Made by a program: the position numbers and the translations under genes. A DNA stretch of 64,000 nucleotides, taken from Stenotrophomonas maltophilia. GTDB taxonomy: Bacteria; Pseudomonadota; Gammaproteobacteria; Xanthomonadales; Xanthomonadaceae. Of this stretch, positions 32,056 to 43,510 are shown in pieces. The stretch's first letter is position 1. The number at the start of each line of letters is the position of its first letter. The stretch spans positions 1,364,001-1,428,000 of the forward strand of contig NZ_CP090423.1 in NCBI RefSeq assembly GCF_023518235.1, written 5' to 3'. The notes under the pieces are model-generated. The model saw only the letters and a list, made by a program, of their open reading frames with translations. It did no database searches and was not told the DNA's origin.

Positions 32056-32156
32056 GTGCTGCGATGCAAAAATCGACTGCCGTGATCATCGCTCAACGTG
32101 CCGGCATTTGGTTGCATCTGAGACAAAGCGAGCATCAGCGCGCTTGACGCCTGCAA

Positions 32157-33107
32157 CTAGCCTGCATGTTCGGCGATCGCCCGCGGCGCACGATGGGCAT
32201 GCGCGCACAGCATCACCCCGGCGACCAGGAACACGATGGCCAAAGCTTCCAGCAGGGTTGGCCAGCGCTGCTGCCAGACAAACGCGTACAACAGCGCGAA
32301 CAGGGTTTCGAACACGATCATCTGCCCGGTGAGGGTCAGTGGCAGCAGCCGGCTGGCGCGGTTCCAGAACGCGTTGCCGAGGATCGAGGCCACCACGGCC
32401 ACGCCGGCGCTGATCGCCCAGAAGCCGCTCCACTGTGCCGGGGTATGGCTGCCGGTGTGGCCGATGAACGCCATCGGCACCAGCAGCAGGGCCAGCCCGC
32501 CGGTGGTGACGCCGGTCAGCAGTGACCAGTCGTGGCTGGACAGGTCCGGGCGTCGGGCCAGCCAGCGGCTGTTGCCGATCGAATACAGCGCCCAGGAGAA
32601 CAACGCGCCGAACGCGCACAGCAGGCCGATCAGGCGCTGCCGCCACGGTGTTGCCAGATGCTCGGACATCAATGCTTCCCAGCCGACCAGCGCCACACCC
32701 GCCACGCACAGGCCCAACGCAGGCATCAGCTGTTTCAGCGGCACCGCGCCCTGCTCGCGCACACCGACCACGGTCACCACCACCGGAATCAAGCCGACGA
32801 TCAGCGATGCGGCCGCACCACCGGCCCACTGCACAGCGGTGGCCAGCAGCAGGAAATACACCAGGTTGCCGGCCAGGCTCAGCCACAGCAGGCCGAACCA
32901 CTCGGCGCGCCCCAGCTGCGGCGCCAACCGCTTCCAGCGCGGCAACAGCAGCAGCACCGCAATCAGCCCATAGACCAGATAGCGGCCAGCAGACAACTGC
33001 AGGGCATTGAATGACTGCAGCACGGCGGGCGCGAGGAAGACCACGCCCCACAGCGCGCCGGCGGCAACGCCATTGGCGATGCCCAGGGCCATCGGGTTGT
33101 TGCGCAT
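32157..33107 (-). CDS. EamA/DMT-family transporter
   Basis: This 316-residue protein has about ten membrane helices in two EamA repeats (ANGVAAGALWGVVFLAP at the start, ALFSWALYSIGNSRWLARRP near the start of the second half). DMT transporters often export amino acids or metabolites. It lies just downstream of an AraC regulator gene in the same direction, separated by a SMAG palindrome, so that regulator is a candidate controller. The substrate is unknown. The ATG at 33107 may be replaced by the one at 33092. Confidence 0.85.
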   Translation of the reverse strand: MRNNPMALGIANGVAAGALWGVVFLAPAVLQSFNALQLSAGRYLVYGLIAVLLLLPRWKRLAPQLGRAEWFGLLWLSLAGNLVYFLLLATAVQWAGGAAASLIVGLIPVVVTVVGVREQGAVPLKQLMPALGLCVAGVALVGWEALMSEHLATPWRQRLIGLLCAFGALFSWALYSIGNSRWLARRPDLSSHDWSLLTGVTTGGLALLLVPMAFIGHTGSHTPAQWSGFWAISAGVAVVASILGNAFWNRASRLLPLTLTGQMIVFETLFALLYAFVWQQRWPTLLEALAIVFLVAGVMLCAHAHRAPRAIAEHAG

Positions 33108-33198
33108 TGGAATTGTCAGGGGGAGAGCACAGGCCGCGCAGTGTAAGCGGCGGCGCGGCGAGCGCGCTTGACCCAGGCTACTGCCCGTCGCTGTCGCT

Positions 33199-33236
33199 GA
33201 TCTGTAGAGCCGAGCCCATGCTCGGCTCTACAGATC
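33199..33236. repeat. SMAG-type palindrome with 16-bp perfect arms
   Basis: GATCTGTAGAGCCGAG and CTCGGCTCTACAGATC pair perfectly around CCCATG. It overlaps the last two bases of the AraC gene stop codon and separates it from the transporter. Confidence 0.78.
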
Positions 33237-33930
33237 AGATGGCGCCCCGGCGCCAGGCGGCGGGCGTTTGCCCATATTCGCGGCGCAGTGCCCGGGTCAG
33301 TGCACTCTGCTCCGAATAACCTGCGGCCAGGGCGATATCGCTGATCGGCGCAGCGCTGGTGCGCAGCTGGTGCTTGGCCCAACGCAGCCGGCAGGCACTG
33401 AGCCAGGCCTGCGGACTGAGCCCGAACTCACGCTGGAACAGCGCATGCAGGCGGCTTTCGCTGACGCCTACGACAACCGCCATGCGCGCCACTGGCCACG
33501 CCCTTCCGGGATCGGCCTGCACCTGCGCGCACAGGCTCTGCAGCCGTGCACCGCTGCCGGCAGGCGCGAACATCTGCAGCAGCTGCGGCAACAGCGCCGG
33601 CAATGGCTGATCCTCGCGCACCTGTGCCAGCCGCTGGCGCACTGACAATGGCAGGTACAGCCAACGCTGGCGGCGCAGGTGCTCCTGGGTATCGTCATCC
33701 AGCACGCCAGGAGGGCAATCCACGATCACGAAGCCATTGGGACCATCGGCCATCTGGTCGTGTGCCTCGCCAGCGGCAACGAAGGCTCCCTGCAGCAGAT
33801 CCAACCGGCCACCCTGGCCTTCCATCTCGAACTGAAGCTCACCCTGCAGCGGCAGCACCCACTGCGCATAGTCATGGCGGTCCAGGCCGGTGGCCTGTCC
33901 ATAGTGCCGAAGGTGGAAGATCGCGCCCAT
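33235..33930 (-). CDS. AraC-family transcription regulator
   Basis: This 231-residue protein has an N-terminal cupin sensor (MGAIFHLRHYGQATGLDRHD, then LQGAFVAAGEAHDQM) and a C-terminal double helix-turn-helix, with MAVVVGVSESRLHALFQREF and ISDIALAAGYSEQSALTRAL. I chose the ATG at 33930 where the family similarity begins; a much longer open frame upstream is not convincing. The pairing with a downstream DMT exporter is common for regulators that control efflux of their own ligand. Confidence 0.88.
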   Translation of the reverse strand: MGAIFHLRHYGQATGLDRHDYAQWVLPLQGELQFEMEGQGGRLDLLQGAFVAAGEAHDQMADGPNGFVIVDCPPGVLDDDTQEHLRRQRWLYLPLSVRQRLAQVREDQPLPALLPQLLQMFAPAGSGARLQSLCAQVQADPGRAWPVARMAVVVGVSESRLHALFQREFGLSPQAWLSACRLRWAKHQLRTSAAPISDIALAAGYSEQSALTRALRREYGQTPAAWRRGAI

Positions 33931-34023
33931 GTGACGAGTGTGCGCGCGCCGACATCTGCCTGCAACGCGGGCGCGGAGGGGCCATGCTATGGTGCAGCCG
34001 GCTCCGACCGCAGGGATGGCAGG

Positions 34024-34824
34024 ATGAACACCACGATCCGCACGCTTCCGCTGGTGCTTGCTGGCCTGCTGCCGATGGCCGCCGCTGGCCAGTTGCCGAC
34101 CGAGCGCGTTGCTCCTGCACCACACTGCCTGGACGCACGTGACGTACAGCAGGTCGAGCAGGAGACCGCAACGGCCATTGCCGTTCGCAATGGCCAGGGC
34201 CAGGCGTATCGCATCGATTTCAGCGCCGCCTGTCCCGGCATCAATGATGCCGGCACGCTGCGGCTGGAGGCACCGTCGGGCTGGGCCTGTGGACGCCCCA
34301 GCGAGCAGGTGGTGGTCGATGGACGCCGCTGCGCCGTGGCCGGCGTCACTCCGATCGACAACCGTGAATTCGCCAGTACGGCGCGGGCCAGTGGACGGCA
34401 ATATGCCGCCACGCTCCCCAGTGTCACGGTAACCGCCAAGGGCGAGGCGCGGCAGCCGCGCAGCCGCACCCGCCAGACCTTCCAGGCGTCGCCGGCGTTC
34501 TGCTTCGCCAGCCGCCATGTACGCAGCTGGAGCGAGGATGCACAGGGCGTGGTGGTCGAAACCAACCCACGCCGCAGCGGCGGGCACCGTTTCTACCGGG
34601 TCGAACTGGCCGGCAGCTGCCCGATCCTGGCCGGCGCCACCTCGGTGTATTTCCAGTCCGGCTTCCAGAATGGCCTGATCTGCGGCAATCCCGGCGACCG
34701 CATGGTGGAGACGCCGTCGGACATTCCAGGTGACCTGCGCTCGTTCACCCCACGCTTCATGCGACCGGCCTGCCCGGTGCTGGCGGTGTGTCCGAAGGAC
34801 GTCCCCGACCAGGCCTCGCGCTAG
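34024..34824 (+). CDS. Exported protein with two tandem Cys-rich modules, unknown function
   Basis: This 266-residue protein has a signal peptide (MNTTIRTLPLVLAGLLPMAAAG). The mature part consists of two repeats of about 75 residues: the first from HCLDARDVQQVE to VDGRRCAV, the second from FCFASRHVRSWS to CGNPGDRMVE. Each has Cys near the start, a Cys-Pro in SAACPGI or GSCPIL, and a third Cys (WACGRP, LICGNP). This resembles the small DUF6491-type exported family, but I am not sure. The ATG at 34024 follows GGCAGG. The stop overlaps the convergent amidase stop. Confidence 0.72.
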   Translation: MNTTIRTLPLVLAGLLPMAAAGQLPTERVAPAPHCLDARDVQQVEQETATAIAVRNGQGQAYRIDFSAACPGINDAGTLRLEAPSGWACGRPSEQVVVDGRRCAVAGVTPIDNREFASTARASGRQYAATLPSVTVTAKGEARQPRSRTRQTFQASPAFCFASRHVRSWSEDAQGVVVETNPRRSGGHRFYRVELAGSCPILAGATSVYFQSGFQNGLICGNPGDRMVETPSDIPGDLRSFTPRFMRPACPVLAVCPKDVPDQASR

Positions 34825-35873
34825 CCGTCGACCCCCAGGAAAGTAAACGGTGCGCTGGGCACGAACTGGCCCAGTGCATCACCTGCGAAGGTATTGCGCT
34901 GGTCCGGGCCGAGGTCGAGCTTGAGCACCTTGCCAGCAAAATCGACCTTGTTCAGATCGACCCAGAACGTGTTCGGGGTCAACGCCGATTCGAAAAAGTA
35001 CAGCCGGCGCTTGTGGTCAGCCACGGTGCGCCAGCGCGTGGACGAGATGTTCGGCTCGCCAGGCGTGGTGATGCCATAGGGCACCGACGTATTGCGGATG
35101 ACGCTGAACACACTGGCCAGCGCCACCACTGGATCTTCGGCCTTGGGGATGGCATTGATGTAGAAGGACGCCCGCGCGAAGCGGTCGGCCGAGCGGTTGG
35201 TGCCCGGCAGCATCACCGTGCCACCGATCTGCTGCCAGTAAGTGTTGAGCGCCAGCTGCTGCTCGAAGATCGGCGAGTTGGTCATCACCTGGTAGCGCCG
35301 GTCATGATGGATCACCTGGCGACCGCCGATGTACTCGACGATGGCGCTGTCACCGCTGGCATCGGACAGAGACAGGTGCAGCGTCGCCTGGCGATCCTCG
35401 CCCGGCACCTTGTCGGTGATGATCGAGTACGGCTCGCGCCGCAACGCCGCCACCGCTTCGTCCACCGTGGCGAAGTTGTCCAGCACGTACTGGGCCCACA
35501 GTGAGATGGCCAGGCCGGGCTTGTTGCCACGCTGCTGCGGGTACTCCGACTCGACCAGCCACAGCAGGTTGGCAACCAGACCCTTCTCGTTCATGCCGTC
35601 GGTGGTCGACACGTCGTAGCCGGTGGCCACCACGCTGCCGTAGCGCGCCGTCCACGCCAGCGATTTCGGCCCGGCCTGGCCGGTGCGTGCCATGCCACGC
35701 GGCAGCACGTAGAGATTGGTCGCCACATCGACCTTCCAGTCCATCGACCGCGCGGTGATCACATCGCCGTTGTCACCCAGGTACACCGCACGCGTGCAGG
35801 CCAGTGCGGGGGCGCCGGCCGCCACCAGTGCCACTGCCAGCATCGCCTTCTGCTTCCACGTCATCCGTGCCAT
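34821..35873 (-). CDS. Exported choloylglycine-hydrolase-family amidase (Ntn)
   Basis: This 350-residue Ntn hydrolase has a signal peptide ending in PALA followed by the nucleophile Cys26 (CTRAVYLGDNGDVITARSMDW). Arg42 and Asp45 lie at the family spacing from the Cys, and NEKGLVANLLWL and VMTNSP supply the Asn positions. The family includes bile-salt hydrolases, penicillin V acylases and acyl-homoserine-lactone acylases. Signal peptidase cleavage would expose the catalytic Cys as the new N terminus, in the periplasm. Which linear amide it cuts cannot be told from sequence; quorum-signal or peptide-derived amides are possible. Confidence 0.88.
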   Translation of the reverse strand: MARMTWKQKAMLAVALVAAGAPALACTRAVYLGDNGDVITARSMDWKVDVATNLYVLPRGMARTGQAGPKSLAWTARYGSVVATGYDVSTTDGMNEKGLVANLLWLVESEYPQQRGNKPGLAISLWAQYVLDNFATVDEAVAALRREPYSIITDKVPGEDRQATLHLSLSDASGDSAIVEYIGGRQVIHHDRRYQVMTNSPIFEQQLALNTYWQQIGGTVMLPGTNRSADRFARASFYINAIPKAEDPVVALASVFSVIRNTSVPYGITTPGEPNISSTRWRTVADHKRRLYFFESALTPNTFWVDLNKVDFAGKVLKLDLGPDQRNTFAGDALGQFVPSAPFTFLGVDG

Positions 35874-35907
35874 GTCGCTGCGCTCCGTTCCCCGTGATCA
35901 GCGGATC

Positions 35908-35925
35908 TCACCGCACGTGCGGTGA
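35908..35925. repeat. 18-bp perfect palindrome
   Basis: TCACCGCACGTGCGGTGA lies between the amidase start and the end of the YeeE gene. It could be an operator for the amidase gene or a terminator stem; there is no T tract. Confidence 0.5.
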
Positions 35926-35940
35926 CACAATGGTGAAAGC

Positions 35941-36354
35941 TCAGCGCGTGACCCGCGCGTGCAGCCAGAAGCCTGCCAGCATGGCGGGCACGAACCACAG
36001 CGCTTCACGCGACCCCACAGCCAGCCCGGCAAGGGCCGGTCCCGGGCAGTAGCCCGCCCAGCCCCAGCCGATGCCGAACAGGGCCGCGCCCAGCAGCAGA
36101 CGCGCATCGACGCCGGTCAGCGCGGGCCGCTGGAAACCCGTGGCGAACAGCGGCTGCGTGCGCCGCAGCACCCAGCGCTGGCCCAGCGCGCTGACCAGCA
36201 CGGCCGCGCCCAGCACCCAGGCCAGGGTCGGATCGAAGTCGCCGGCCACGTCGAGGAAGCCGAGCACCCGGCGCGGGTCGGTCATGCCGGCCAGTGCCAG
36301 CCCCGCGCCGAACAGCGCGCCGGACAGGCCTGCGGCCCAGATCGCGCGGCTCAT
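35941..36354 (-). CDS. YeeE/YedE-family inner-membrane protein, second subunit
   Basis: This 137-residue hydrophobic protein (MSRAIWAAGLSGALFGAGLALAGMTDPRRVLGFLDV) has four predicted helices and the GIGWGWAGYCPGPAL motif with the conserved Cys of the YeeE/YedE sulfur-transport family. Together with the upstream subunit, which it overlaps by 4 bp (ATGA), it would form a split transporter for thiosulfate or reduced sulfur species. Divergent control by the BigR-like gene supports a role in sulfide detoxification. Confidence 0.85.
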   Translation of the reverse strand: MSRAIWAAGLSGALFGAGLALAGMTDPRRVLGFLDVAGDFDPTLAWVLGAAVLVSALGQRWVLRRTQPLFATGFQRPALTGVDARLLLGAALFGIGWGWAGYCPGPALAGLAVGSREALWFVPAMLAGFWLHARVTR

Positions 36355-36788
36355 GCGATGGCTCCGCCGTGACGGATCACGAAGGTGGTCAGCATCGCGC
36401 AGCCCATGAACACCAGCACCGCGGCCAATGACCGGCGCGAACCACGCGCCATGCCGCACACGCCGTGTCCACTGGTGCAGCCATTGCCCAGCCGGGTTCC
36501 GAAGCCGACCAGAAGGCCCGCGCCGACCAGCTGCCAGGCTGGCAGCGCATCGCGGATCAGCGCGCGCGCCGGCTGCCCGGGCGCCGCTTGCCACCACAGC
36601 ACTGCGCCCGCTGCCAGCAGCAGACCGAGCAGGAAGGCCCAGCGCCAACCGCGCTCGCCCTGCGCGGGGCGCAGCGTGCCGGCCGCGATCCCGCTGATGC
36701 CGGCCACGCGGCCGGTGGTCGCCAGCAACAGCACCGCAGCCAGCCCGATCAGCCCGCCACCGGCCAGTGCCGCCCATGGCACGTTCAT
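36351..36788 (-). CDS. YeeE/YedE-family inner-membrane protein, first subunit
   Basis: This 145-residue protein has four predicted helices and the family motif GFGTRLGNGCTSGHGVCGMAR with its conserved Cys residues. The ATG at 36788 follows GAGGGCAGG. It is divergent from the ArsR-type regulator at 36875, with a perfect AT-rich dyad between them, the usual arrangement for BigR-controlled sulfur genes in related plant pathogens. Confidence 0.88.
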   Translation of the reverse strand: MNVPWAALAGGGLIGLAAVLLLATTGRVAGISGIAAGTLRPAQGERGWRWAFLLGLLLAAGAVLWWQAAPGQPARALIRDALPAWQLVGAGLLVGFGTRLGNGCTSGHGVCGMARGSRRSLAAVLVFMGCAMLTTFVIRHGGAIA

Positions 36789-36826
36789 GCCCTGCCCTCG
36801 CATGTTGCGCGCATTCGATTGCCACG

Positions 36827-36848
36827 TAATTTAGATTTCGCTAAATTA
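36827..36848. promoter_or_regulatory. Predicted BigR-type operator
   Basis: TAATTTAG-N6-CTAAATTA is a perfect AT-rich dyad in GC-rich DNA, placed between the divergent YeeE and ArsR-family genes. BigR of Xylella and Agrobacterium binds an AT-rich dyad of this kind. Confidence 0.75.
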
Positions 36849-36874
36849 GCGCCATCCAAACCACAAGGTCAACC

Positions 36875-37195
36875 ATGGCCCGCGCCCCGCTCGACGCCAC
36901 CGCGATGGCCGAACATGCCGCGCATGCGGCCGCCCTGCTCAAGAGCCTGGCCCACCCGGCGCGTCTGCAGGTGCTGTGCCGGCTGGTGGAAGGCGAAGCG
37001 CCGGTACCGGAACTGCAGGCGTTGACCGGGCTGAGCGCATCGGCGCTGTCGCAGCATCTGGCGGTGCTGCGCGCACTGGACATCGTGGCGACGCGGCGCC
37101 AGGCACAATCGATCCACTACCGGATGATCGAAGGCCCGGCACTGGGCGTACTGCAGGCATTGCACGCCGCCTACTGCGGCGGCCCGGCACGCTGA
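36875..37195 (+). CDS. bigR: BigR-like ArsR-family sulfide/redox-sensing repressor
   Basis: This 106-residue winged-helix regulator has the ArsR core LLKSLAHPARLQVLCRLVEG and recognition region ALTGLSASALSQHLAVLRAL. Cys35 and Cys101 are 66 residues apart, exactly the spacing of the Cys42-Cys108 redox pair I recall for Xylella BigR. It should derepress the divergent YeeE/YedE genes when the cysteines form a persulfide-driven bridge. The ATG follows AAGG. The BigR persulfide dioxygenase gene (blh) is not in this window. Confidence 0.85.
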   Translation: MARAPLDATAMAEHAAHAAALLKSLAHPARLQVLCRLVEGEAPVPELQALTGLSASALSQHLAVLRALDIVATRRQAQSIHYRMIEGPALGVLQALHAAYCGGPAR

Positions 37196-37210
37196 ACCGA
37201 GGGGGGGCAC

Positions 37211-37639
37211 TCAAACGGCGTGCAGCACCGGCTGCACGACGGTGTCGAGCAGGTCCACCGGCGTGGGCGCGGAACGGTCGCCCTGCAGGGCGCGGGTAAA
37301 CCCGGACCAGTCGCCGGATGAGAGCTGGCGCAGCAGCATCGCGTCCACCGCCAGTGCACGCATCGCCCAGTAGGGAAACTGGCGCTGGCCCAGACGCCCG
37401 CGCGCCAGCTCCACGATGTCGACATGGCTGCCCGCCTGCAGGATGCGTTCGTACACCGAATCGATGCCATCCGGCGGCCCTTCGATGTACTGCAGGAAGC
37501 GACCGCCGTCATGCAGCAGTACGCCTGTCACCCCGGCCAGCTTGTTGAAGCGCGCGGCGTCTTCGACCAATGCATCCAGCCTTTCGGGTGACAGGTCCGG
37601 TGACGCCTGGCTGACGTAGGCAATGGCGCGCAGAGGCAT
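37211..37639 (-). CDS. BLUF-domain blue-light sensor, stand-alone
   Basis: This 142-residue protein is a BLUF domain with a short C-terminal extension. Tyr8, Asn32, Gln50, Trp91 and Met93 all keep the spacing of the AppA flavin-switch residues (Tyr21, Asn45, Gln63, Trp104, Met106), so flavin binding and photochemistry are expected. Short BLUF proteins act through partner proteins. It lies 83 bp downstream of a phosphorelay cluster in the same direction and is convergent with the bigR-like gene. The partner is not known. Confidence 0.93.
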   Translation of the reverse strand: MPLRAIAYVSQASPDLSPERLDALVEDAARFNKLAGVTGVLLHDGGRFLQYIEGPPDGIDSVYERILQAGSHVDIVELARGRLGQRQFPYWAMRALAVDAMLLRQLSSGDWSGFTRALQGDRSAPTPVDLLDTVVQPVLHAV

Positions 37640-37722
37640 GGCGCTTCCCTGGCAGGAGGTGAAGCCACGGTAACAGTTGCGGACGAGCCCGTCTCAGAAG
37701 CGGTTCACGCTTGCTGAAGAGT

Positions 37723-38856
37723 TCAGTTTGCGGTCACGCCCGGGCCGTCGCAGCGTCGGGGCAGTCGCGCCTCGAACACCACCTGCCCGGCCTCGTTGCT
37801 GGCCTGGATGCGCCCGCCGTGGGCACGTACGAACTGATCGACGATGTACAGGCCCAGGCCCAACCCGTTGCTGGGATGGAAGCTGGCCTTGAACGGTTCG
37901 AACAGGCGCGGCAGCAGGGCTTCATCGATGTGCCCGGCATTGCTCACCCGCAGCAGCACGTTGCGCGCATCGCGGCCATCCACCTCCACCCTCGCCTCGT
38001 TGCCATGAGTCAGCGCATTGCCGATCAGGTTGGCCGCGACCTGGCCGAGGCGATCGAAATCGCCCTGCAGCGCGGTGTCACCGTGCATGTCCAGGCTGAT
38101 CCGCGAGTGGCCATGCGCGCTGCCGGCTTCGGCCACCACCGCACGCGCCACATCGCCCAGATCGCAGCTGCTCGCCTGCAGGCGCAGGCCGCCGCTGCGG
38201 ATCCGCGAGAAGTCCAGCAGCTGCTCCACCATCCGCGCCATGCGCAGCGTACTGGCCTCCAGGTGGGCCAGCGTCTGGCGGGCGCCGATGTTGTCGGCAG
38301 GCAGGTCCAGCGCCAGCTTGTCGGCGCACAACAGGATCGCCGACAACGGCGTGCGCAGGTCGTGGGTCAGCACCGCCGCCATGGTCTCGTTGAGCTTGAG
38401 GGCGCGCTCCAATGCCTCGTTGCGCGCCTTCAGCAGCTGCCGCTGCTGGTACAGCTCGATGAAGACATTGACCTTGCTCAGGATCACCTGCGGCGCCACC
38501 GGCTTGTGCAGGAAATCCACCGCGCCGGTCTCATAGCCCTTGAAGGCGCGCACCGGGTCATCCGGCGAGGCGGTCAGGAAGATGATCGGGATGGTGCGGC
38601 TGCGGTGCGAACCCCGCATCAGTTCGGCCAGGGTGAAGCCGTCGATCTCCGGCATGTGCACGTCCAGCAACGCCAACGCCACCTCATGTTCCAGCAGAAG
38701 CTCCAGCGCCTGTGCGCCCGAGCCGGCCAGCAGCAGATTCACGCCCTCGCGCTGCAGCAGCGCCTGCATGGCTACCAGGTTCTGCGGCACGTCATCGACG
38801 ATCAGCAGGTTGACCGGGGTCTGCGATTGCGCAGGGTCCGGTGGCAGCAGGTTCAT
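37723..38856 (-). CDS. Response-regulator/histidine-kinase fusion (REC-HisKA-HATPase)
   Basis: This 377-residue soluble protein begins with a receiver domain (NLLIVDDVPQN, phospho-acceptor Asp65 in LALLDVHMPE, FLHKP), then a coiled linker, a HisKA domain with His165 in LTHDLRTPLSA and a HATPase domain (NLIGNALTHGN, NGLGLGLYIVDQFV). It probably receives phosphate from the hybrid kinase of the same operon. The ATG at 38856 follows AAGGAG and overlaps the CheB stop by 4 bp. Confidence 0.92.
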   Translation of the reverse strand: MNLLPPDPAQSQTPVNLLIVDDVPQNLVAMQALLQREGVNLLLAGSGAQALELLLEHEVALALLDVHMPEIDGFTLAELMRGSHRSRTIPIIFLTASPDDPVRAFKGYETGAVDFLHKPVAPQVILSKVNVFIELYQQRQLLKARNEALERALKLNETMAAVLTHDLRTPLSAILLCADKLALDLPADNIGARQTLAHLEASTLRMARMVEQLLDFSRIRSGGLRLQASSCDLGDVARAVVAEAGSAHGHSRISLDMHGDTALQGDFDRLGQVAANLIGNALTHGNEARVEVDGRDARNVLLRVSNAGHIDEALLPRLFEPFKASFHPSNGLGLGLYIVDQFVRAHGGRIQASNEAGQVVFEARLPRRCDGPGVTAN

Positions 38857-39428
38857 GCGGAGAACTCCTTCAGGCGACGGCACATCAGTTCAAGGGGCAG
38901 CACGGCATCGGCGCCAGCGTGCTGCAGGGCGGAGGCCGGCATCATCGATGCCTCGGCCTCCTCGGGACATTGCAGCCAGGCGTGGCCACCAGCAGCGCGA
39001 ACCGCAGCCACCCCTTCGCTGCCGTCGCTGCTGGCCCCGGTCAGCAACAGGGCCAGTACCTGCGGGCCAAACACCGCAGCAGCCGATTCGAACAACGGGT
39101 CGATGGCCGGGCGCGAATACAGCACCGGCGCGTCAACCGACAGCGCTACCGAGGCCGCGTCTTCCACCAGCAGATGATAGTCCGGCGGGGCGAAGGTGAC
39201 GGTTCCCGGCTGCAGCGGCTGCTTGTCCTCCGCCTCGCGCACCGGCAGCGCACAGCAGGGCGTCAGCACTTCGGCAATGCGGCTGGTGCGATCGCGTGGC
39301 AGATGCAGCACCGCCAGCACCGGCGCGGGAAACGTTGCGGGCAGCGCACCGAGCACCGATTGCAGGGCAGCAACCCCGCCTGCGGATGCGCCGATCACCA
39401 GCAACCCAGGCCGCGTGCTCATGGCCAT
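38853..39428 (-). CDS. CheB-type methylesterase domain protein without receiver
   Basis: This 191-residue protein is a bare CheB esterase. Ser15 (GASAGGVAALQ), His42 (LHLPRD) and Asp135 (GASSDGSEG) form the expected triad. It lacks the regulatory receiver domain of canonical CheB. The ATG overlaps the CheR stop (TGATG). In this four-gene operon CheR and CheB would methylate and demethylate a target other than classical chemoreceptors, as no MCP gene is nearby. Confidence 0.9.
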   Translation of the reverse strand: MAMSTRPGLLVIGASAGGVAALQSVLGALPATFPAPVLAVLHLPRDRTSRIAEVLTPCCALPVREAEDKQPLQPGTVTFAPPDYHLLVEDAASVALSVDAPVLYSRPAIDPLFESAAAVFGPQVLALLLTGASSDGSEGVAAVRAAGGHAWLQCPEEAEASMMPASALQHAGADAVLPLELMCRRLKEFSA

Positions 39429-40248
39429 CACGCAACCTTCCGGTACAGGCGATGTTCGCGCGAACAGACCTCGAAGGCATCATGGTGACGCCCGAACTGC
39501 AGCGACTCCTTGCTGCCCAGGCCGAGGAAGCCACGATGCACCAGCGCCTCGCGGAACAGGCCTACGGCGCGGTCCTGCAGATCGCGGTTGAAATAGATCA
39601 GCACATTGCGGCACGACACCAGGTGCACTTCGGAGAACACGGTATCGGTGGCCAGGCTGTGATCGGCGAACACTACGTTGCGGCGCAGCTGGCGGTCGAA
39701 CACGGCGCCGTCGTACGCGGTGGCGTAGTAGTCCGACAACGACGCGGTGCCACCGGCGGCCAGGTAGTTGCGGCTGAACTGGGCCATCCGGTCGATGCCA
39801 TAGGCGCCGGCCTCGGCCGTGGCCAGCGCCGACGGGTTGATGTCGGTGGCGTAGACAATGCTGCGCTCGAGCAGGCCTTCCTCGTGCAACAGGATCGCCA
39901 GCGACCAGACCTCCTCACCCGTGCTGCAACCGGCTACCCACAACTTCACCGAGGGATAGGTGCGCAGCACCGGCACCACCTGCTCGCGCAATTCGCGGAA
40001 GTAGGCCGGATCTCGGAACATCTCCGACACCTGCACGGTGAAGAACTGCATCGCCTGGGCGAACAGCTCCGGCTCGTGCAGCAGGCGATGCTGCAGGTCG
40101 GCCAGGCGTTCGCACTCGTAGCGCTGCATGGCCTGGCGCATGCGCCGCCGCAGCGATGACACCGCGTAGCTGCGGAAGTCGTAGTGGTAGCGCTGGTAGA
40201 TCGCCTCCAGCAGGACCTTCAGTTCCAGGTCGAACAGCGCCTGATCGT

Positions 40249-40252
<4 letters not shown>
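39428..40252 (-). CDS. CheR-type protein glutamate methyltransferase
   Basis: This 274-residue SAM-dependent enzyme has the N-terminal helical domain with YDFRSYAVSSLRRRMRQAM, then FRDPAYFRELRE, the SAM loop WVAGCSTGEEVWSLAI, YATDINPSALATAEAG and VSCRNVLIYFNRDLQ. All are CheR hallmarks. The ATG at 40252 overlaps the kinase stop by 4 bp (ATGA). Confidence 0.93.
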
Positions 40253-43359
<3,107 letters not shown>

Positions 43360-43510
43360 GCAGGTCGGTTCCAGAAGACAAAGGGTGGGAGATGGTACTC
43401 CGTGTCGCATTCAGCCGCACAGGACCATTGGCACGTGCCAGACCTCCACACACCCTTCACACTGCACTGCCTAGCTTCACGTCCCTCCCTGGGGTAATGC
43501 TCATTTCCAC

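Noticed and set aside
28752..32147. 1131-codon plus-strand frame opposite thrB and thrA
   Set aside because: Antisense shadow of well-conserved thr genes; no family features.
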